Source of the DNA: Chamaea fasciata
Taxonomy: Eukaryota; Chordata; Aves; Passeriformes; Sylviidae
DNA length: 64,000 bases
Direction of reading: 5' to 3'
NCBI GenBank assembly: GCA_029207755.1
Contig: JARCOQ010000008.1
Span: 29,191,021-29,255,020 of the forward strand
The number at the start of each line of letters is the position of its first letter. Position 1 is the first letter of the stretch. The translations under genes and the position numbers were made by a program. Of this stretch, positions 39,599 through 53,400 are shown one piece after another. Below the pieces are notes generated by a model, which worked only from the letters and a program-made list of their open reading frames with translations, did no database searches and was not told the origin of the DNA.

Positions 39599-42500
39599 GT
39601 AAGTTCATCGAAGCCAGATATTGCATGTGGATAATTTTCAGGGGCTGGATCTGAGCTAGACCACTGTGGAAGAAGTGCTGTTATGGCCGATTGCTACTTC
39701 CCAGCAGGCAAACAAATGCACTTCCAGTGGCAGTTGCACCAAACTGTCCTCTTCATCTTAGAGTGCATTCATAATTGACAAGAGAAGTTGAGATTTTCAC
39801 ATTTTCTGTATTTTTGTTGCTAAGTTTCTTCCTACAAATGGTGGGATGAAATCCCTCTCTCCTTTTTACAAACTGGATTACTATTTAATGAATATGGACT
39901 CCCTCTCAGCTTCGAAGACATTTTCAGCAATGCTCAAAGTGAAACTTAGTGATTTATTTACTTCTAGAAATTGCTAGCTATCCAAAATTCACCCAGTAAT
40001 GTCAGAATGCTTCTCACAAAGTCATGTTATAGCCCTGCTGAGCTGCATGATATGCCAACTCATAAACAAACAGAAAAACTGAGGACCCAGTTCCTGGTTT
40101 TGTACAGTGAATTAAAAAGATAATTTAAATTGGAAAAGAACTGGTTTTGAGTTTCCATTTTGAAATCTAAACTAGACTTGGTTGGATTGTTCACTGTGTT
40201 TGCAAATTCTGTGAAAAATGTTGATATTTGTTCTACCTTGTCCATTGAAATGAGGACGGATCTCCTGGGTATGAGATGGATGAGAGGTCCCCAGCATGGA
40301 GCCTTTTGCTGACAGGCCTGCAGAAGCCTTTCAACATAAATATTCTTTGCAGCAGCCCTGCTTCACTGGCTCTTTAAGGGTTACTTCCTTCACGTTGAGA
40401 AGGTCAAAACACCATAAGGAAATTGAACATAACTTCTTGACATTTGAGATCGTGAATTTTCCTTTCGAATTAGAGCAGTAAATTTGCGAGTTAGTAAGAA
40501 TAAAACTCTGAACCCTTCAGATGGTTTGGGGAGGGGGGCCAAACTCTAATTAAATCCTCCTCACTCGTCTGGTTTGATTTTGATTAGCTGTCTGAGCTGG
40601 TGTGTACAGAAGTGTGCTGCTGTTGGTTTTGTTTCCCAAAGCACAGCTGCTCGAATCCCCCAGTGACAGCAGCAGACCTGGGTGTGCTCAGCTGTGGCAG
40701 ATTGATTGTCTTGGTGCTACCCTCAGAGTCACTGCCTGTTCGCACAGCACGGAGGGATGGATATACATCACTTTGTCCCCTGGAAATGCACTGAGCTGAA
40801 GCTCCCCAGCAGTAGAAACTGGGGGATGCTTAAGTGCAGATCTGGTTTGCACCTGAACTTTTCCTGTTCTCATGATCCTCCCTGTCCCTTCCTCTCCTTT
40901 GCCTTGTCTCGGCTGTTCCAGAGGGCTGTAGGGTTTGTGTTTGCAAGGCGAGAGGGGCAGGACTTTGGGTCATTCTCCAGAAGGACGTGGAGGCTGTGTA
41001 GGGCTGCTGTCTCCATCCCACATGCTGTGATCTCGGCATGGGGAAGGAGAGCCATGACCAGAAGCCAGCATCTCTGTGTGTGTGTTCACTTGCTGCGGCA
41101 AGAAGTAATTCCCATTTTGCAGAATAGGGTTAATTAATCACCACCTTATTGAGAAAGCCACTGAACTTGGACTTGGGAGTGCCTCTGAACCAACAAGTTG
41201 AATGTGGTTCAGACTGTTTTCTATCAGTGAGGGCATCTGGTATGGGGCAGCCAGGTCTGTGCTGATACCGTAGTTTAGCCTCCAGAGCAGGGTGGCTACA
41301 TGCAAATTGCTCATGGAAAATAGTACGTGGCCTGTGCTACCCTGCTAGGAAATCGTTTAGAAGCAGACCAAACTAAAATCCTGCCAGGCACCATTTATTC
41401 AACAGCAGAGAGCATGGACTTCCAACCTGCATTTAGTTTACTCATCAAATGCAACCTGTGATGTCGCAGTTCAAAGAAATGACCATCTTCTCCAGCTTCT
41501 GGAGGAGGGAAGAGGAACTGGCTGCTCCTCAGCTCAAGCAGACTCCAGGAGGCCAAACCTCCCCAGAATATCCTGCAAGATGGGTCTTAGCACATTTGTC
41601 TCAAGAGTGTCACGAGACCTGTGGTTAGACCAGTCTGACTGGGATGGAAAGAGCTGCACCAATGCAGAATAGCACAGTTATTTTATTAGAATTTTCCCAG
41701 GGAAGCATGGAGCGGTCAGTGAGGGTGTCTGGAAGCAGAAATGGGCTGTTTGATCTGCTAGTGTAAACAAGCAGTAAATCTAAAGCCAAATTCAGATCTG
41801 GTTTGCAACATATAATCCTCCTTGGCTTAACGAGGGTTAATGAGGTCTAACCTTGGGCTGGTAATGGGCCCTGAGAGGTTCCTTCTCATCTGTGTAACAG
41901 ACCATGGATTCTGCCTGGCTCACTCATCATTTTTTTGACAACAGCTCTGGGTCCAGAGCCAGGACATCTATTTGTTCTACATAACAGAACGATTTTCCAA
42001 AATATGTGTGCTTTACAGTGCTATTTTTGTTAACAATGGACTTATCCAGTCTCTTCCAGTTCCAATTTCTATAGGTGTTTTCAGTACAATTGCAATGTGT
42101 GTACAAATATGGCACCATTTCTCATATCACTACTGTTTCCTATATGGGGTTCCCCCAGATTTTGGGTTGGTTTTGTTATCCATTCCTACATGGGTGTGTT
42201 CCAGCTCACAGTCACCATGTCATCCTTTAGCCCATACCAGGTCTTTGGTCTGTATTTAAGCAAAGTGGAGTGTCTTCTTGGCTCCTGGTCTAATGTTGGA
42301 ACCTATGGAACAAATACTGAATTATATATTTTCCAAGAACTACTTCTATCTGCTTTCTTGTACGGTGTCACATCTTCCAAGATTTTAATGACTTTTTGTT
42401 TTCTTTTTAAAGACAAATATTTCCTTTCCTTTTACATGCTTCATGCAGCTTTTCAGAAACACGCAGGGGAGTTTGAAACACCAGCTGTTTCCTTTCAAGA

Positions 42501-43952
42501 TCTCTTTGAAGATCCCTGGGCCACATACTACTTATTCAGCTCCTGAGTAGCTGAAGGGTCTGTGTTCCATGCAGACAGCAAGGGAACAGTTTCCAGCCTC
42601 TCCGTCTCACCCAAGAGTACCTGGGGCTGACTTGTTTCTCAGTTGTGGCAACTTGGTCATCGCAGTCCTACCATGATGAAAGCATGTGACATCTATGTGA
42701 TTGTCAGTGATAAAAATACATGTTTCTCAATCCCTCTGAGGTGTGCCTCCATGTTAAAGAGCAGCAAGGCAAAACATGAGCAAAGTGACAAAATGCATTG
42801 CTATGCAATTTGCAGTCAGAATTTGGATAAAAATTATATAGGAGAGGTGGAAATTATCACAGCTGGTCTCTTTCAAGAATAAAGGGCTGCAGCAGATAAA
42901 ATGTGCTCAGCCTTCAAGGAGTTTAAAGTCACCTGCTGAGGGCAGCCACTGAAGAAATGTAGGAATGGTACTGCTGGACTTGGTCCTGGAAACATTCCAC
43001 TGTGGTCAGGGGAAAACTGTAAATGGTTGCTAGGATAAAGTCCTGACCGGCCCCTGGTACATTTCTGAGCATGTCCTGCGTTTGGGGTCATTATCAGGCT
43101 GCTGAAGATTTCCCCATGAGCAGTATTCCCATCCCCATGACAAAAACATATCTGGTGTCCCCACTACATTGATGCTGCCCTTGCCTGGACAGAGCCCACC
43201 ATCCTGGGGTGGTTGATCCCACAGAGGTGGCCATCCTTCCCTACCAGCTCAGTGCCAATAGCTTCATACAGCCAAGAGCACGGAGATGTGTTTGAAGCTG
43301 AGAAGTGGCAACTTAGTTGGTCCATGGAGGGACCTGGTTCTGTCCATCCCTCCCTTGGTCTCGGAGAAGGGATTTAAGGTGCTCTGGCTACCTCTGACCA
43401 GTGCCAGCTCTGCATCTCAGCCACCAATGCCATCCTGGCATCAGAACTATCTGTGAACTTCTGGTCAGCACAGAGGCTGGTGCTGGCTGTGTCCATGTTC
43501 ATTATTCATCCCTACACAGTGCAGGAACTTTTCCCCTTAAATGTTTCTCCATCATGAAGAATATTATCACCAGGTATAAAAGTAAATCCCAGTTTAGGAA
43601 TATTGTTCTAATGAGGCATTCATAGCATTGCTTTTGTTGCTCTTAACAATGTTAATCACATGGGTTTCTGGAAGACCCTGCAGCTAAGAGATAACCATGG
43701 CCTTTCTATTGCAAATATGCCTATGGATACCTTTTTATGCATATGCAGCCTCATTAAGCCATCTGTAGAAAATTAGACTGTTCTCTGCATAACTGTTTGC
43801 AGGAACAGAAACTGGGTTCATCGCCTTTTTAACAAAAAATGTATATCTGTCTAGAGAATGATGACTTCATCCTGATTTGCATCAAGGCAGTGCTAATGAA
43901 ATAGGCTTGATGAAAATGAAAAGCAGACTATGAGAGCCTGGCATAAGAAGTG
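39599..43952. other. non-coding DNA, nothing recognised
   Basis: No supported gene. Frames of 143 codons (40706-41137) and 149 codons (42097-42546) on the plus strand have no recognisable domain. The stretch at about 40840-41080 is G+C-richer with overlapping frames on both strands. No repeat family was recognised. Confidence 0.6.
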
Positions 43953-44012
43953 AACTACTGATAGCACAGTCTCATTTTCATTTCATCTTGAGACTGTGCT
44001 GTGCTAGTGCTT
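43953..44012 (+). repeat. inverted repeat able to form a microRNA-like hairpin
   Basis: Perfect 12-bp arms at 43963-43974 and 43989-44000 around a 14-base loop. Pairing may continue outward after a small internal loop (ACT at 43957-43959 with AGT at 44006-44008, then a few more pairs), giving a stem-loop of about 60 bases. An octamer motif ATTTGCAT lies 80 bases upstream at 43875-43882. Either strand could be the transcribed one. I do not recognise it as a known microRNA, and a chance inverted repeat is quite possible. Confidence 0.5.
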
Positions 44013-46906
44013 GGAAAGTGTCTGCTCCTTACTCATATCCTGAGAACATCAATCTTTTAAATATCTGTATACCAAAATTAGTGCTGTGTTCTCACTTCTT
44101 ATACTCTTATATACATTGTATTTGAGTATAATATACTCTCTTCTTCAACCCAAATATTTATATGAATTTTCATATTTTTGTTTTCTTTTGGAAAAGGACA
44201 GCCCTTAGCCTAAACATTTGACTATGCTGGATTGAGATGGTTTCATTCCCAACCTTTTCTCTCTCTCTGATGCTGCAGTTTGTTCATGGCATAAATAAGA
44301 TTGTGCACCTTCCCTTCTCCTACTCTGTGTGTATTGTCTTTAGAGATTGTCTTGTCCATGGGAAGCGTTACCTCCTCAGGTTCCAGGCTAATGCGTGGTG
44401 CACTTCCATGTCTGCTGTGTTTCAGGCACACAAAGTTTGGGATCTTGCATTAGTCAGCACAGAGGTTTGAAATGTGTTGATGGTGGTTACACCATCAGCT
44501 TTTGCCTAAACTGTTGAAAATCTTCCTTCATACTTTATGCATTTTTCCCCCAAAGCATTCCCCCTTTAAAGCAGACTGTGTGGTGCTATTTGGCCTAAAT
44601 ATGTTGGTTTGCTACTAATGGCAGAACTCTGCACTGAGGAAACTCAAAGGCATCCAAGATCTCAGCTCTCTGAAGGTGTTGTGGGTGGGATTGATAGATC
44701 CTACTTCAGAAGTTTACTACATTTACACCTTCATTTGGGCTAATCACGAACCTCTTTGTTGTTAATTTCAAGATACAGACACTTGCAGAGAGTGATGAGT
44801 TCCAGTTTTTTTTGGATGTCTTTCAAATGAGATTAATTCTCCCCTATATCGCGCCATTTCTGTGTTCTCTCTTTGATTCTATTTTGAGTCACTCGCAGCC
44901 CATGGAGCAAAACCACCAAATGTTGGCCTCTCCAATTGTCTTCCAGCACTATGCTGCAAAGGGAGAGTTTGCACCTGCCCCAGCCCCATGCAAAGGGAAA
45001 GCTCAGCAGGAACCAGGGTGTTAGAAATGCTCCAAAGTGTTCTTACCTGAAAAAACAGATTGAAACCCACAACTGAAGGTACTCCTGAACCCATACAGCA
45101 CTCTGGGGCTTTATTGCTTTCTGTGCAGTGCATCTTTGCAACCTGCTCTGTTTCTCTCTCTTACTTTTCTTCTGCTTTACTTGACTGTGGTGCATCTTTG
45201 ACTTGAAGGGAGCAGTGAGAGACGGCAGCAATCCACACTCTGCCACTCTATGTGCTGTTGGCAGCTGAAAGGGGAAGCTACTTGAGGTGGAGACTTCCTC
45301 ACTGGCATTTTCCCCCCTCCATAGCCATACATTCCCTGCTTACAACCAGGGAAGCAGATATTGCATAGGGGGGCACTGGTTTATTTCATCCCATGCTCTT
45401 GTGAGGCAGCCATGGACTGAAGTGGAAGCACACAAATCGGCCAGGGCCATTAGGGGTCCTTAATAAATATTAATTTAGGTGCGTACTTCCTGCTAAGAAG
45501 GTGACTGCTGAGCAGAGTGCACACTGGCAGCTGTGCACAAATTAAGCTTTTCCATTTGCTGAGCTCATGCATGGCCACAAAATTACATGGGGAGGAGAGG
45601 AGATGCACCAAAGTAGGCAGATGCACCCTAAAGTCATCACACCATGGAGTCCATCCAGTCTCTGTAATTAACATCAGAAGTGTCTTTGGTTTTTATTTTT
45701 GATTTTTTGATCTTTTTACAAGTGAGACTTCGTCTGTTTTAGTAAACTTTAGGATATGATGATTTGCCAAAGTACATATTATATTCAAAAATAAGCAATT
45801 ATATAGCTTCAAATTTCTTTCTCCTATTTGCAATTTTTAGGCTTTAATCACTTAGAAAATAGTGAACAATCTTATTTACCAAGTTACTTTTCATTCATAG
45901 TTTATACCAAACTTGCTAAGAATGGAAATTGGATTTCAGGTAAAATGCAGAAAACCTGCACTGCGAAATTGCCTTTGTATTAGTTAAGTAAATCTACTTG
46001 TGCTGGATGAAGAGGTTTGGGGTTTTTTACTAATCCAAATGTACTTGTATTTTAAAAGGTTTAAAATATTATTTTTAGGTAATAAACTAGACTGATTATT
46101 TTTGGGCAACCTGTCCTTCAAAATTGTTAGATCTTAGTTTTCCATACTCATTTCTTTTTCATGTAGCAGAAAGGGAAAACAAGTATTCCTGTTGTGTTTT
46201 TTCCCCCAATATTCAGTCCTTCTCTTGTTGCTGGGTGAACTGATTGCACTGCTTTTACTGAACTAAATTAACCTAAGCTAAATGAATCATTCCATTGAGA
46301 CAGTAAATGTTTGCAAAGGGTGGCCAAACCTGGCCCTAGTGATAGATAAAGCAGTATCAAAAGGAAATAGATGTACTAGATTTTATTTGCCAGACGTTGA
46401 AATGTTAAAGTTTTCTGTAAAGCTGAATTTAACCAAATGCATAACTCAGTCAGTCCTAGATCCCTAATGATAAATTGATTGCTGTTGATTCCCAGTGCTA
46501 TTCTTGATCTAAAATGGACAATCGTTGATTTTAGAATGCTGCATTAACACAATTAAATGAGGTAAAATTTTTATTATTTCCAAAAATATTCACTGAAATC
46601 TAGATAAATGAATAATCATGTGATTTCAGAGTTGAATGTAAGTAGAAACTGTAAGAGTTCTTATTGTTAGCAAATATAGCTGATGATTTTTAATACAAAA
46701 TTCTTATTATTTATCTTTCTGGTTCATAAAGCTAAGAATTGTTTACACATTGGAAGTCAAACACAAAATAAGTATTTTATATGCAGAAGAAAAAAGACAT
46801 GTAAATATATTGGGTTGGATTTCGTTGAGCGAGGTTATTAAATTATTCAGTTCTTCATGTGATATTTAGATAAATAAAGTCTCATTTTCCACTATGCAGC
46901 TGATCT
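44013..46906. other. non-coding DNA, nothing recognised
   Basis: No supported gene and no repeat family recognised. About 45690-46880 is strongly AT-rich with few open frames of any length. Confidence 0.6.
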
Positions 46907-46933
46907 CATTAAAGGGAAAAAACCCCTTTAATG
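46907..46933. repeat. 10-bp inverted repeat with 7-base loop
   Basis: Arms at 46907-46916 and 46924-46933 are exact reverse complements, with a mostly-A loop between. In a bacterium this shape would suggest a terminator, but nothing else here is bacterial. A chance foldback is most likely. Confidence 0.85.
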
Positions 46934-49900
46934 TTTAAACCATCCTCTAATTCTGAGCAAATCCCTAAGAATGTTCTAAGGAGAGAGAATTCTTAAATCG
47001 CTGGATTTTGTATCCTAATTAAATCTCTTGACAGCTCTCCGCATTATGTGCAGCAGTGGCTCAGTGCAATACAGGAGGTGGAGTTCAGCTTTTCATCATT
47101 CTCCTATTTTACAAAATAAGGCTGATATTTCCTTTTTTATTCTGTGTACTGAGGAGCCCCATTTCCGGGTGATCCAAGTTCAGTTGCTCCTTGGAGGTGT
47201 CTGTTTTCTGGGTTTTCTCCTTGGCTGGGAAAGGGGGACTGTCCAGAGGAGGGGTAGATGTTTCTTGTAGTGCAACAAATTAGGAGGAGTGGATCTGTTT
47301 CTGAACTTGTCTTAAGAATGAAGTATGGGATTTGACTGATAGATTTTAAACCATAAATGGATTAATTAGAGTGTGACTGAGATCATGTATAAAAAAGGAG
47401 CAAGCTAATTAAGTCTGAGCAGTACTCCAAATGCCTTTTGTACTGATGACTGGAGATCAAAGGCTAGAGCAAGTTTTTTAAGATTGTATTTCCTTAAGTG
47501 AATAAATGAGCCTTACTAAGGGTGGACAGGGCATCCTTTCAGTCAATCCAGGCATATTTTCTACCTGGTTGATGTGCTTAGAAGTGCTTGATTTTTAATT
47601 GATGCTTGGGTATTCAGATATATTATGCTCCCATGCATTATGGCAGAATAGATTTGTACTTTTGCATTTTGATGCCTCATTTAGGAAGAAAATTTTTTTT
47701 CTCCTATGCCTTGGGCTCAATTGTCAGAGATTCTGGAAATTTTATTATGGATGGGCTGTAGCTGCACCAGTCCGGGAATTGTACATGCCCTGGTGACACC
47801 AGCCAGGTATTGTCTTGTGCTCTGTCCTGCGTGGTGCTGCCTGCTCCTCTCTGTGGCCACAGATACACACCCATATTTGGGGTTTGTGAGTATTTTTGGG
47901 GCCAGGTTATAGTCATCTAGTTATGAATTCAAGGCAACAAGTAATAAACAGCAAAAAGCATCTCCTGTGATGTGCTGAATGCCAACTGTGAGCCTGGAAA
48001 CTGGGAAAATGAGGGCATTTAGCTCAATACAAAGGAGCTCTTCAATGTCAGTGAGGATTAGGGGTCTAAGTGGCACCTTAGTTTTTCTTTAACATTCCAT
48101 TGCTGTAGTTTAAATAGAAATTGCAATTTCCCTGAGCAGAACAAGCCAAACCCAGACACATCCTTGAGGAAGTCAAGAGAGAGTAGGAAGACAGAAGGAC
48201 ATGTGTACATCTCACCAAAAACGCTGGCATTTCCACGTGCATGTGATTTTGATGTAAATTTTCTATGCTGAAGTTGAGGGATTTTTTTTCGTATAGACAG
48301 GAAAAAGGCAAGGAGGGGGCTACTAATTTTTGACAGCTGCATTCTAAACTGAGAGCTATGTCCATGTGAAGTTTTAAATGAAAAGAATAGATTTTTGCCA
48401 CTTGTGGGGGTGGCGTGAACCCAATGATGTCTTGAAGTCACTGGTTCTGTTTTTCGCAAGTTTGTCTTAGAAGTGACCCAACCATTCAGAGTTGCACCAT
48501 TTAATTCAAGAGGCTTATCCCTTTTCCTGTCCTGTGGTTCAGCTACCAAAATTTAAAGGATCTTTTAGGACAGTGAGAGTCACTGGTTGATGCCGAGGTG
48601 AATGTGCAGAGTCTCCTGCTGAGGGTGTTGAGAAGCTGGGCAGCAGATGAGGTTTATAAGATATTACTCCAGGCAATCTCATCTGATGTGCCAAGACTTG
48701 TGAATGGGATTGAAGGAGGATTTATTGTCCTCCTGCCCTGGATGGCCTGAGGTGGAGTGCTGCTCTCCAGTCTGTGGATTGTTTGCAACATCCCTGTTGC
48801 TTCCTATGCATCACAGCACAAACTGCTTCAGTCTGTAATGCTCTTAGAGAAACAGCACCTTTTCGTGACAGTAAACATCACTTGATGGATACTCCAAAAC
48901 AGGTTTTATTGACCTTTGTGTCTTTCTATATTTTCTGATTTGTTTCTTTTTTGGTGTAATCCATTGTAGAACGATATAATTTCAGAAATGAGAGTAGCTG
49001 CTAGCTGGAAGCTTGAAACCATCTCCTTTTGCCAGGTTTGACCAGCAACATAGGAAAACAGGAAATAGCTGGTTCCTCAGCATTTTCTTCCTGTGTGAAG
49101 AATGAGTTGATGTTTGGTACCTTTCAGTCCTCAGCACTGGTTTAGGCCAAGGAGGATCTCCACCTCTGTCTGTGCAGATGGGTGCTCTGCAAGCACCTCT
49201 TTCTTTCTCCAATTCAAACTGGAGCACCCAGCAACTGGTTGCAGATCAGTACAGTGGTATTTGGACACTGGAGGGCCCATGGCATAGTGGTTTTTGAACC
49301 TGCTCAAGAGCAGAGGGGACCTTTGAGTCTCCAAATCAATAGCAGAATTCTTAGACTTGGAAAAAAAACCCAAATATATCTAAGGATAGATCTGTGTACA
49401 AAGAAGTGTAAATATTACCTTGTGTGTCTTGCCAAATCCACTTAAACAACTTTCCTAGATCTGCAAGCAGTTACTATCTGGAAGACAGATGACTATCAGC
49501 CAGTGTTCAAGCCATATCTGCCTTTCTCAGGGCCTAACCAAATGAGATGATGCCTCTCAAGCACTTTTATTTGCAAATAAAAATTGTTCAAAAGCAATTT
49601 ATGGACAAAGGAGGAATTCTGTGGACAGGGAGATGGGATATATTATGCCTGTTCATAGAAATTTAAACCGGGTTGTTTGGCAGGGCACAGCATGCATACA
49701 ACTGCCTGTATTATGGAACCTTATTACTGTATGTAATAGAAACAAATCAAGTGCTATTAGATAAAAATGTTATCATCTCCATTATTGTCACAGCAGCAGG
49801 CATTCAGCCCAGCTCAGATGCTGTGAAACAGCACTGGAGTCACTCCCAAGCACACAAAAGCAGGTAGGTGGTAAAAAGCTGTTTGCTACTCAACTGCTTG

Positions 49901-50366
49901 TTACATACTGAGGAAAAAGTCTACAGGAAAGTCTTCTTGTAGTCAGGTACATAGTATGAACAAATCCATTGTGAAATTGGGATGGTAATTCCACTGCAGA
50001 GACATTAAGTGAAAGTGCATTGGGGACTTTGAAGTTTTCAGGAGTTACAGTGGAAAGCACATTTCATTTGCTGTGTGAGAGCACAGCATTACTCAGCCCT
50101 TGGAGTCAACCGTGTCACTCACAACATCTTAACCAGGGGGCAGCCAAAAGGAGCCGTGCTGTGCATGCAATGTGACCTGGACAAATGACTAATGCCGTCC
50201 AGGAAGAGCAACACACAGTGAGGCCGCATCTTGTAGAAAGCCGGGTATCTCACAGACATGGATGGCAAAGCAAAAAGCTCCCCCCACACAAAAGCATTTC
50301 CAAGAATTGTCTATCTCAACTGCTAGTGGTGTTACATTCCTTTCATATAGGCTGCTAATATGATAG
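46934..50366. other. non-coding DNA, nothing recognised
   Basis: No supported gene. A 163-codon minus-strand frame (48058-48549) lacks any domain I recognise. No LTR, LINE or RNA gene signature was seen. Confidence 0.6.
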
Positions 50367-50432
50367 GTTTATATCATCCACATCTATGTATGTGTATCTC
50401 TCTCTGTCTCTCTAGGTATGGATGATATAAAC
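50367..50432. repeat. 14-bp inverted repeat enclosing a CT-rich loop
   Basis: Arms at 50367-50380 and 50419-50432 are exact reverse complements. After one mismatch, five more pairs (one a G-T wobble) can extend the stem inward, leaving a loop of about 26 bases made of TATG and CTCT units (CT-rich at 50396-50413). It is the longest separated-arm hairpin I noticed. A microRNA-like precursor or a replication foldback are both possible. Confidence 0.7.
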
Positions 50433-50437
50433 ATTTA

Positions 50438-50464
50438 CATGCACACACATGCACACACACATGC
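50438..50464. repeat. interrupted (CA)n microsatellite
   Basis: CA dinucleotides broken twice by CATG, lying just beyond the hairpin at 50367-50432. Together the two make an 100-base patch of low-complexity sequence. Confidence 0.85.
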
Positions 50465-53400
50465 TCAGTTTTCTCTCTCTGGCTTTCACAACTCCTTTGA
50501 CTTTTGCAAGTGGCCTGAATAGTGCATGTATAGCACAAGTTATGTTCTTTTGTTTTTTTTTTTTTTCTTGTTGTCTGGATGAGTTTTGAAGCAGTGCTCC
50601 CACTGCTGCCTTGGAGCAGTGCTGGTGACTGAGAGGTTGCTTTAACAAGACAGGAGGAGAAATCTGAGTCTGATCTGTGTAGCAAGTAGTCAAAGTAATT
50701 TAAGATTATTGAATGGAAGATGCGATGCTTAATGCAAAGCATTCAGGTATGGCTTTTGAAGCCCTGAGCCTTTATTGTGGTTTTCAGACTTCTCACTGAA
50801 TTTAGGGTGCAGAATATTTCTAGGTCTTTGATATGCAGTCACACAGAGGCAGAAGGAAGCATGAGGATTTAGCCTGTCTCTTTCTTCTCAAGGCTGGCAC
50901 ACAAATGAGGGTGCCCTAATTATGCAAAAATTACACCTGCAAAAGACATTCCTCGATTGAAATCTAGCCCTGTCTGAAATGCAGCACAGAAAGGAAATCT
51001 GGTTTTCTCAGTGAATTGGAAAAATGTGGAACTTGAGTTAGAGCAACTGCTCGTATATGTGCTGCTGCTCTTTGTCTTTCACAGGAATAAAATTTAATAT
51101 GAATATGTTTATGATTACCTCATAAAGCAGCATTTTCGGGCAGAAGATATCTTTAATGGTTTGTTTGCCCTCACTGGAATGAAATCCCAGTGAAAACAAT
51201 AACATGTTTAAGGAGTCCTTTGGGAAGCAGAGGATGACTAGGCTGGAAAGCCTTGTGCAGTTTCACACTGGTCTGTAAATAAGCTCACACCTCTCTTCTG
51301 TCTCATCCTGTCTCTATCCACGTGGGAAGATGTTTATTTTTAGGACACTACCTGTATTTATATTACTGTCTCTGGAACTAGAAGGTGTTCTTGTACTAAC
51401 AGGATTTACTTTTGAAACTTTTTGAAGCTGTGGACATTAAAAATTAGAGTTGTCCTGTCCCATTCTAGAGTTAATTGGATATTAAACCCCCAGTGTATTT
51501 CATGCCTTCAACTGCTTATGGAACTGGGTAATATGAGTGATGTATATATGCTGGGGAAATTTTGAAGCTGAGAGGGAAACACAGAAAAGTGGATCCTGCT
51601 CCTGAGGCATGCAGGGCCTGTGTCCTCTTCTCCACATATATGCATTGTTCACAGTGAGGTTCTTATGGGATATTTGTGATGTCAAACCCCACATGGTTGT
51701 ACTTTTCTGTCTCTCTGCTTGTAACACTTGAACATGGACAGATCACTTGTTTAGAGAAGTAACTTAACTGATTCCAGTGGACTGATTTCTTCAAAACACT
51801 TTGAGTTCTCCAAAGAAGTAGTCCTAAAAAGGTGAACAGTATTTTTCCTCCTGCACATATAATAATGTCCTTATTTTTCTTAGTGATTTGAAGGGTTGTT
51901 TCTGTACCAGTTGGCAGAACAGCATCATAATCTCTCCCTGTCTATACAGAAATATAGGCAATTTGATTAAACCCCCCCCAACAAACACAAATAACCTTCA
52001 CCAGTAGTCATCAAAGGTGTTAATAAATAGAGCACATAAATATTAAATATTGACTATCTGCCTCAAATAATACAGCTTCCACAAGATAAGCTTCATTACA
52101 AGGATTGACCTGTCTCTCTCTTGAAATTGTTATGGAATTACAACATGCCAGTCATGACATGGGGGAAGCAGCTTAAGTTACCTGGAGATGTAAGATTTGG
52201 GGGAAAAAAGGGCAAGCCCATTGCTGCAAGGTTCAATGCCCAAAAGAAAGAAATCCCCCTCTCCGCTCCCAAACACAAAACCACTTATAAAAGGAGAAAA
52301 TATAATTAAAAGATTGAACTTGGAGGCAACAGATGATTCAAATTTATAGTCTGGAGATCTAGGACACTCCTGCATCTCTTCCATCTGGATCACTTATTCG
52401 TTAGGAAAGGATTTTTTCTGCTGTAGATGATTTACAATTACACAACTAACATTTATGAAGTGACTTTACTTGAAATGGTAAAGAAACCCACTTAAAAACC
52501 CCAAATGAAGAAATACCCCAGAAGGAGTTTAGAGAAGTGAGTTGTCTTGTCCCACCCAGTGCTGAAGGTCAGCTTTGGGTTGTGATGTTTTCCCTTGTGT
52601 CTTGCTGTACACTTATGTGAGGTCACTTTTCCGTTCAATGTCTCAGAGATGTCCATCTCCTATCAGCAAATTCCTGTGGTATAGAGGCTGGCGATGAAAA
52701 TCCAAGAGGTTCTGTCCTCCACCTGTCCTTTGCAGAATATTGTTCTTTGGTATTGTTATCGTTTCTTACTTGATTATGTTTAAACTGTGTAAGTGGCCTT
52801 ACTGCTGAAGATGAAAGTAATTTGAAAGTGCTGTCTTTCAAGGTGTTAAGCATCCTTGTGTCTATTATAAAGTCAGTGGGAGTTGATAGCACAAATCACC
52901 TCACAGGAAGCATTTACCATCCGTGAGGGCTGGAGCTGTAGATTATAAAGTCCCTCGGGGAAGGAGTCTGTCATGATTTATTTGTCTTTGAATCTCCAGA
53001 GTCCCCTGTGGTGCTGTATAAATAACAACACCCTTCTGGAAATGCCATTTGTGCAGCCTTGCTAACTGACCCACTTATCTTAAACATCTCAAACATCTTA
53101 AATTTCTTTCCTACTGTTCGGCTTGAGGGTGCAATGTTTGTGCTCTCAGGAAGCTGAGCAGGGGGTGCTGTTGGAGATTCGGGTCCCCCAGCCCAGTAGT
53201 CTCCCCTCCAGCACCACACTGTGAAGTGGCACAGGCTCAGGGGCTTGCCCTGCCCTGGGATCACTGACAAGTGCCTTAATGAGAAGCACCTCACTTGCAT
53301 TAAAAGTTTAGCTGGAAACTAGTTTATCAAAGAGGTGACCTGCAAACGTTGAGAAGAACAAAGAATTTTAGGACAGTGTTTCAAATGTCTGACTGAGATG

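Noticed and set aside
39407..39634. Open frame with a repeated Met-Asp-Gly-Trp peptide
   Set aside because: It is the translation of the (GGAT)12 microsatellite.
42097..42546. 149-codon plus-strand frame with hydrophobic stretches suggesting a membrane protein
   Set aside because: Hydrophobicity follows from T-rich codons. No conserved pattern and no recognisable family.
46907..46933. Rho-independent terminator
   Set aside because: The stem-loop shape fits, but the genome is vertebrate-like and no bacterial gene is near.
48058..48549. 163-codon minus-strand open frame
   Set aside because: No domain or family resemblance; two overlapping frames of similar quality on the same strand point to chance.
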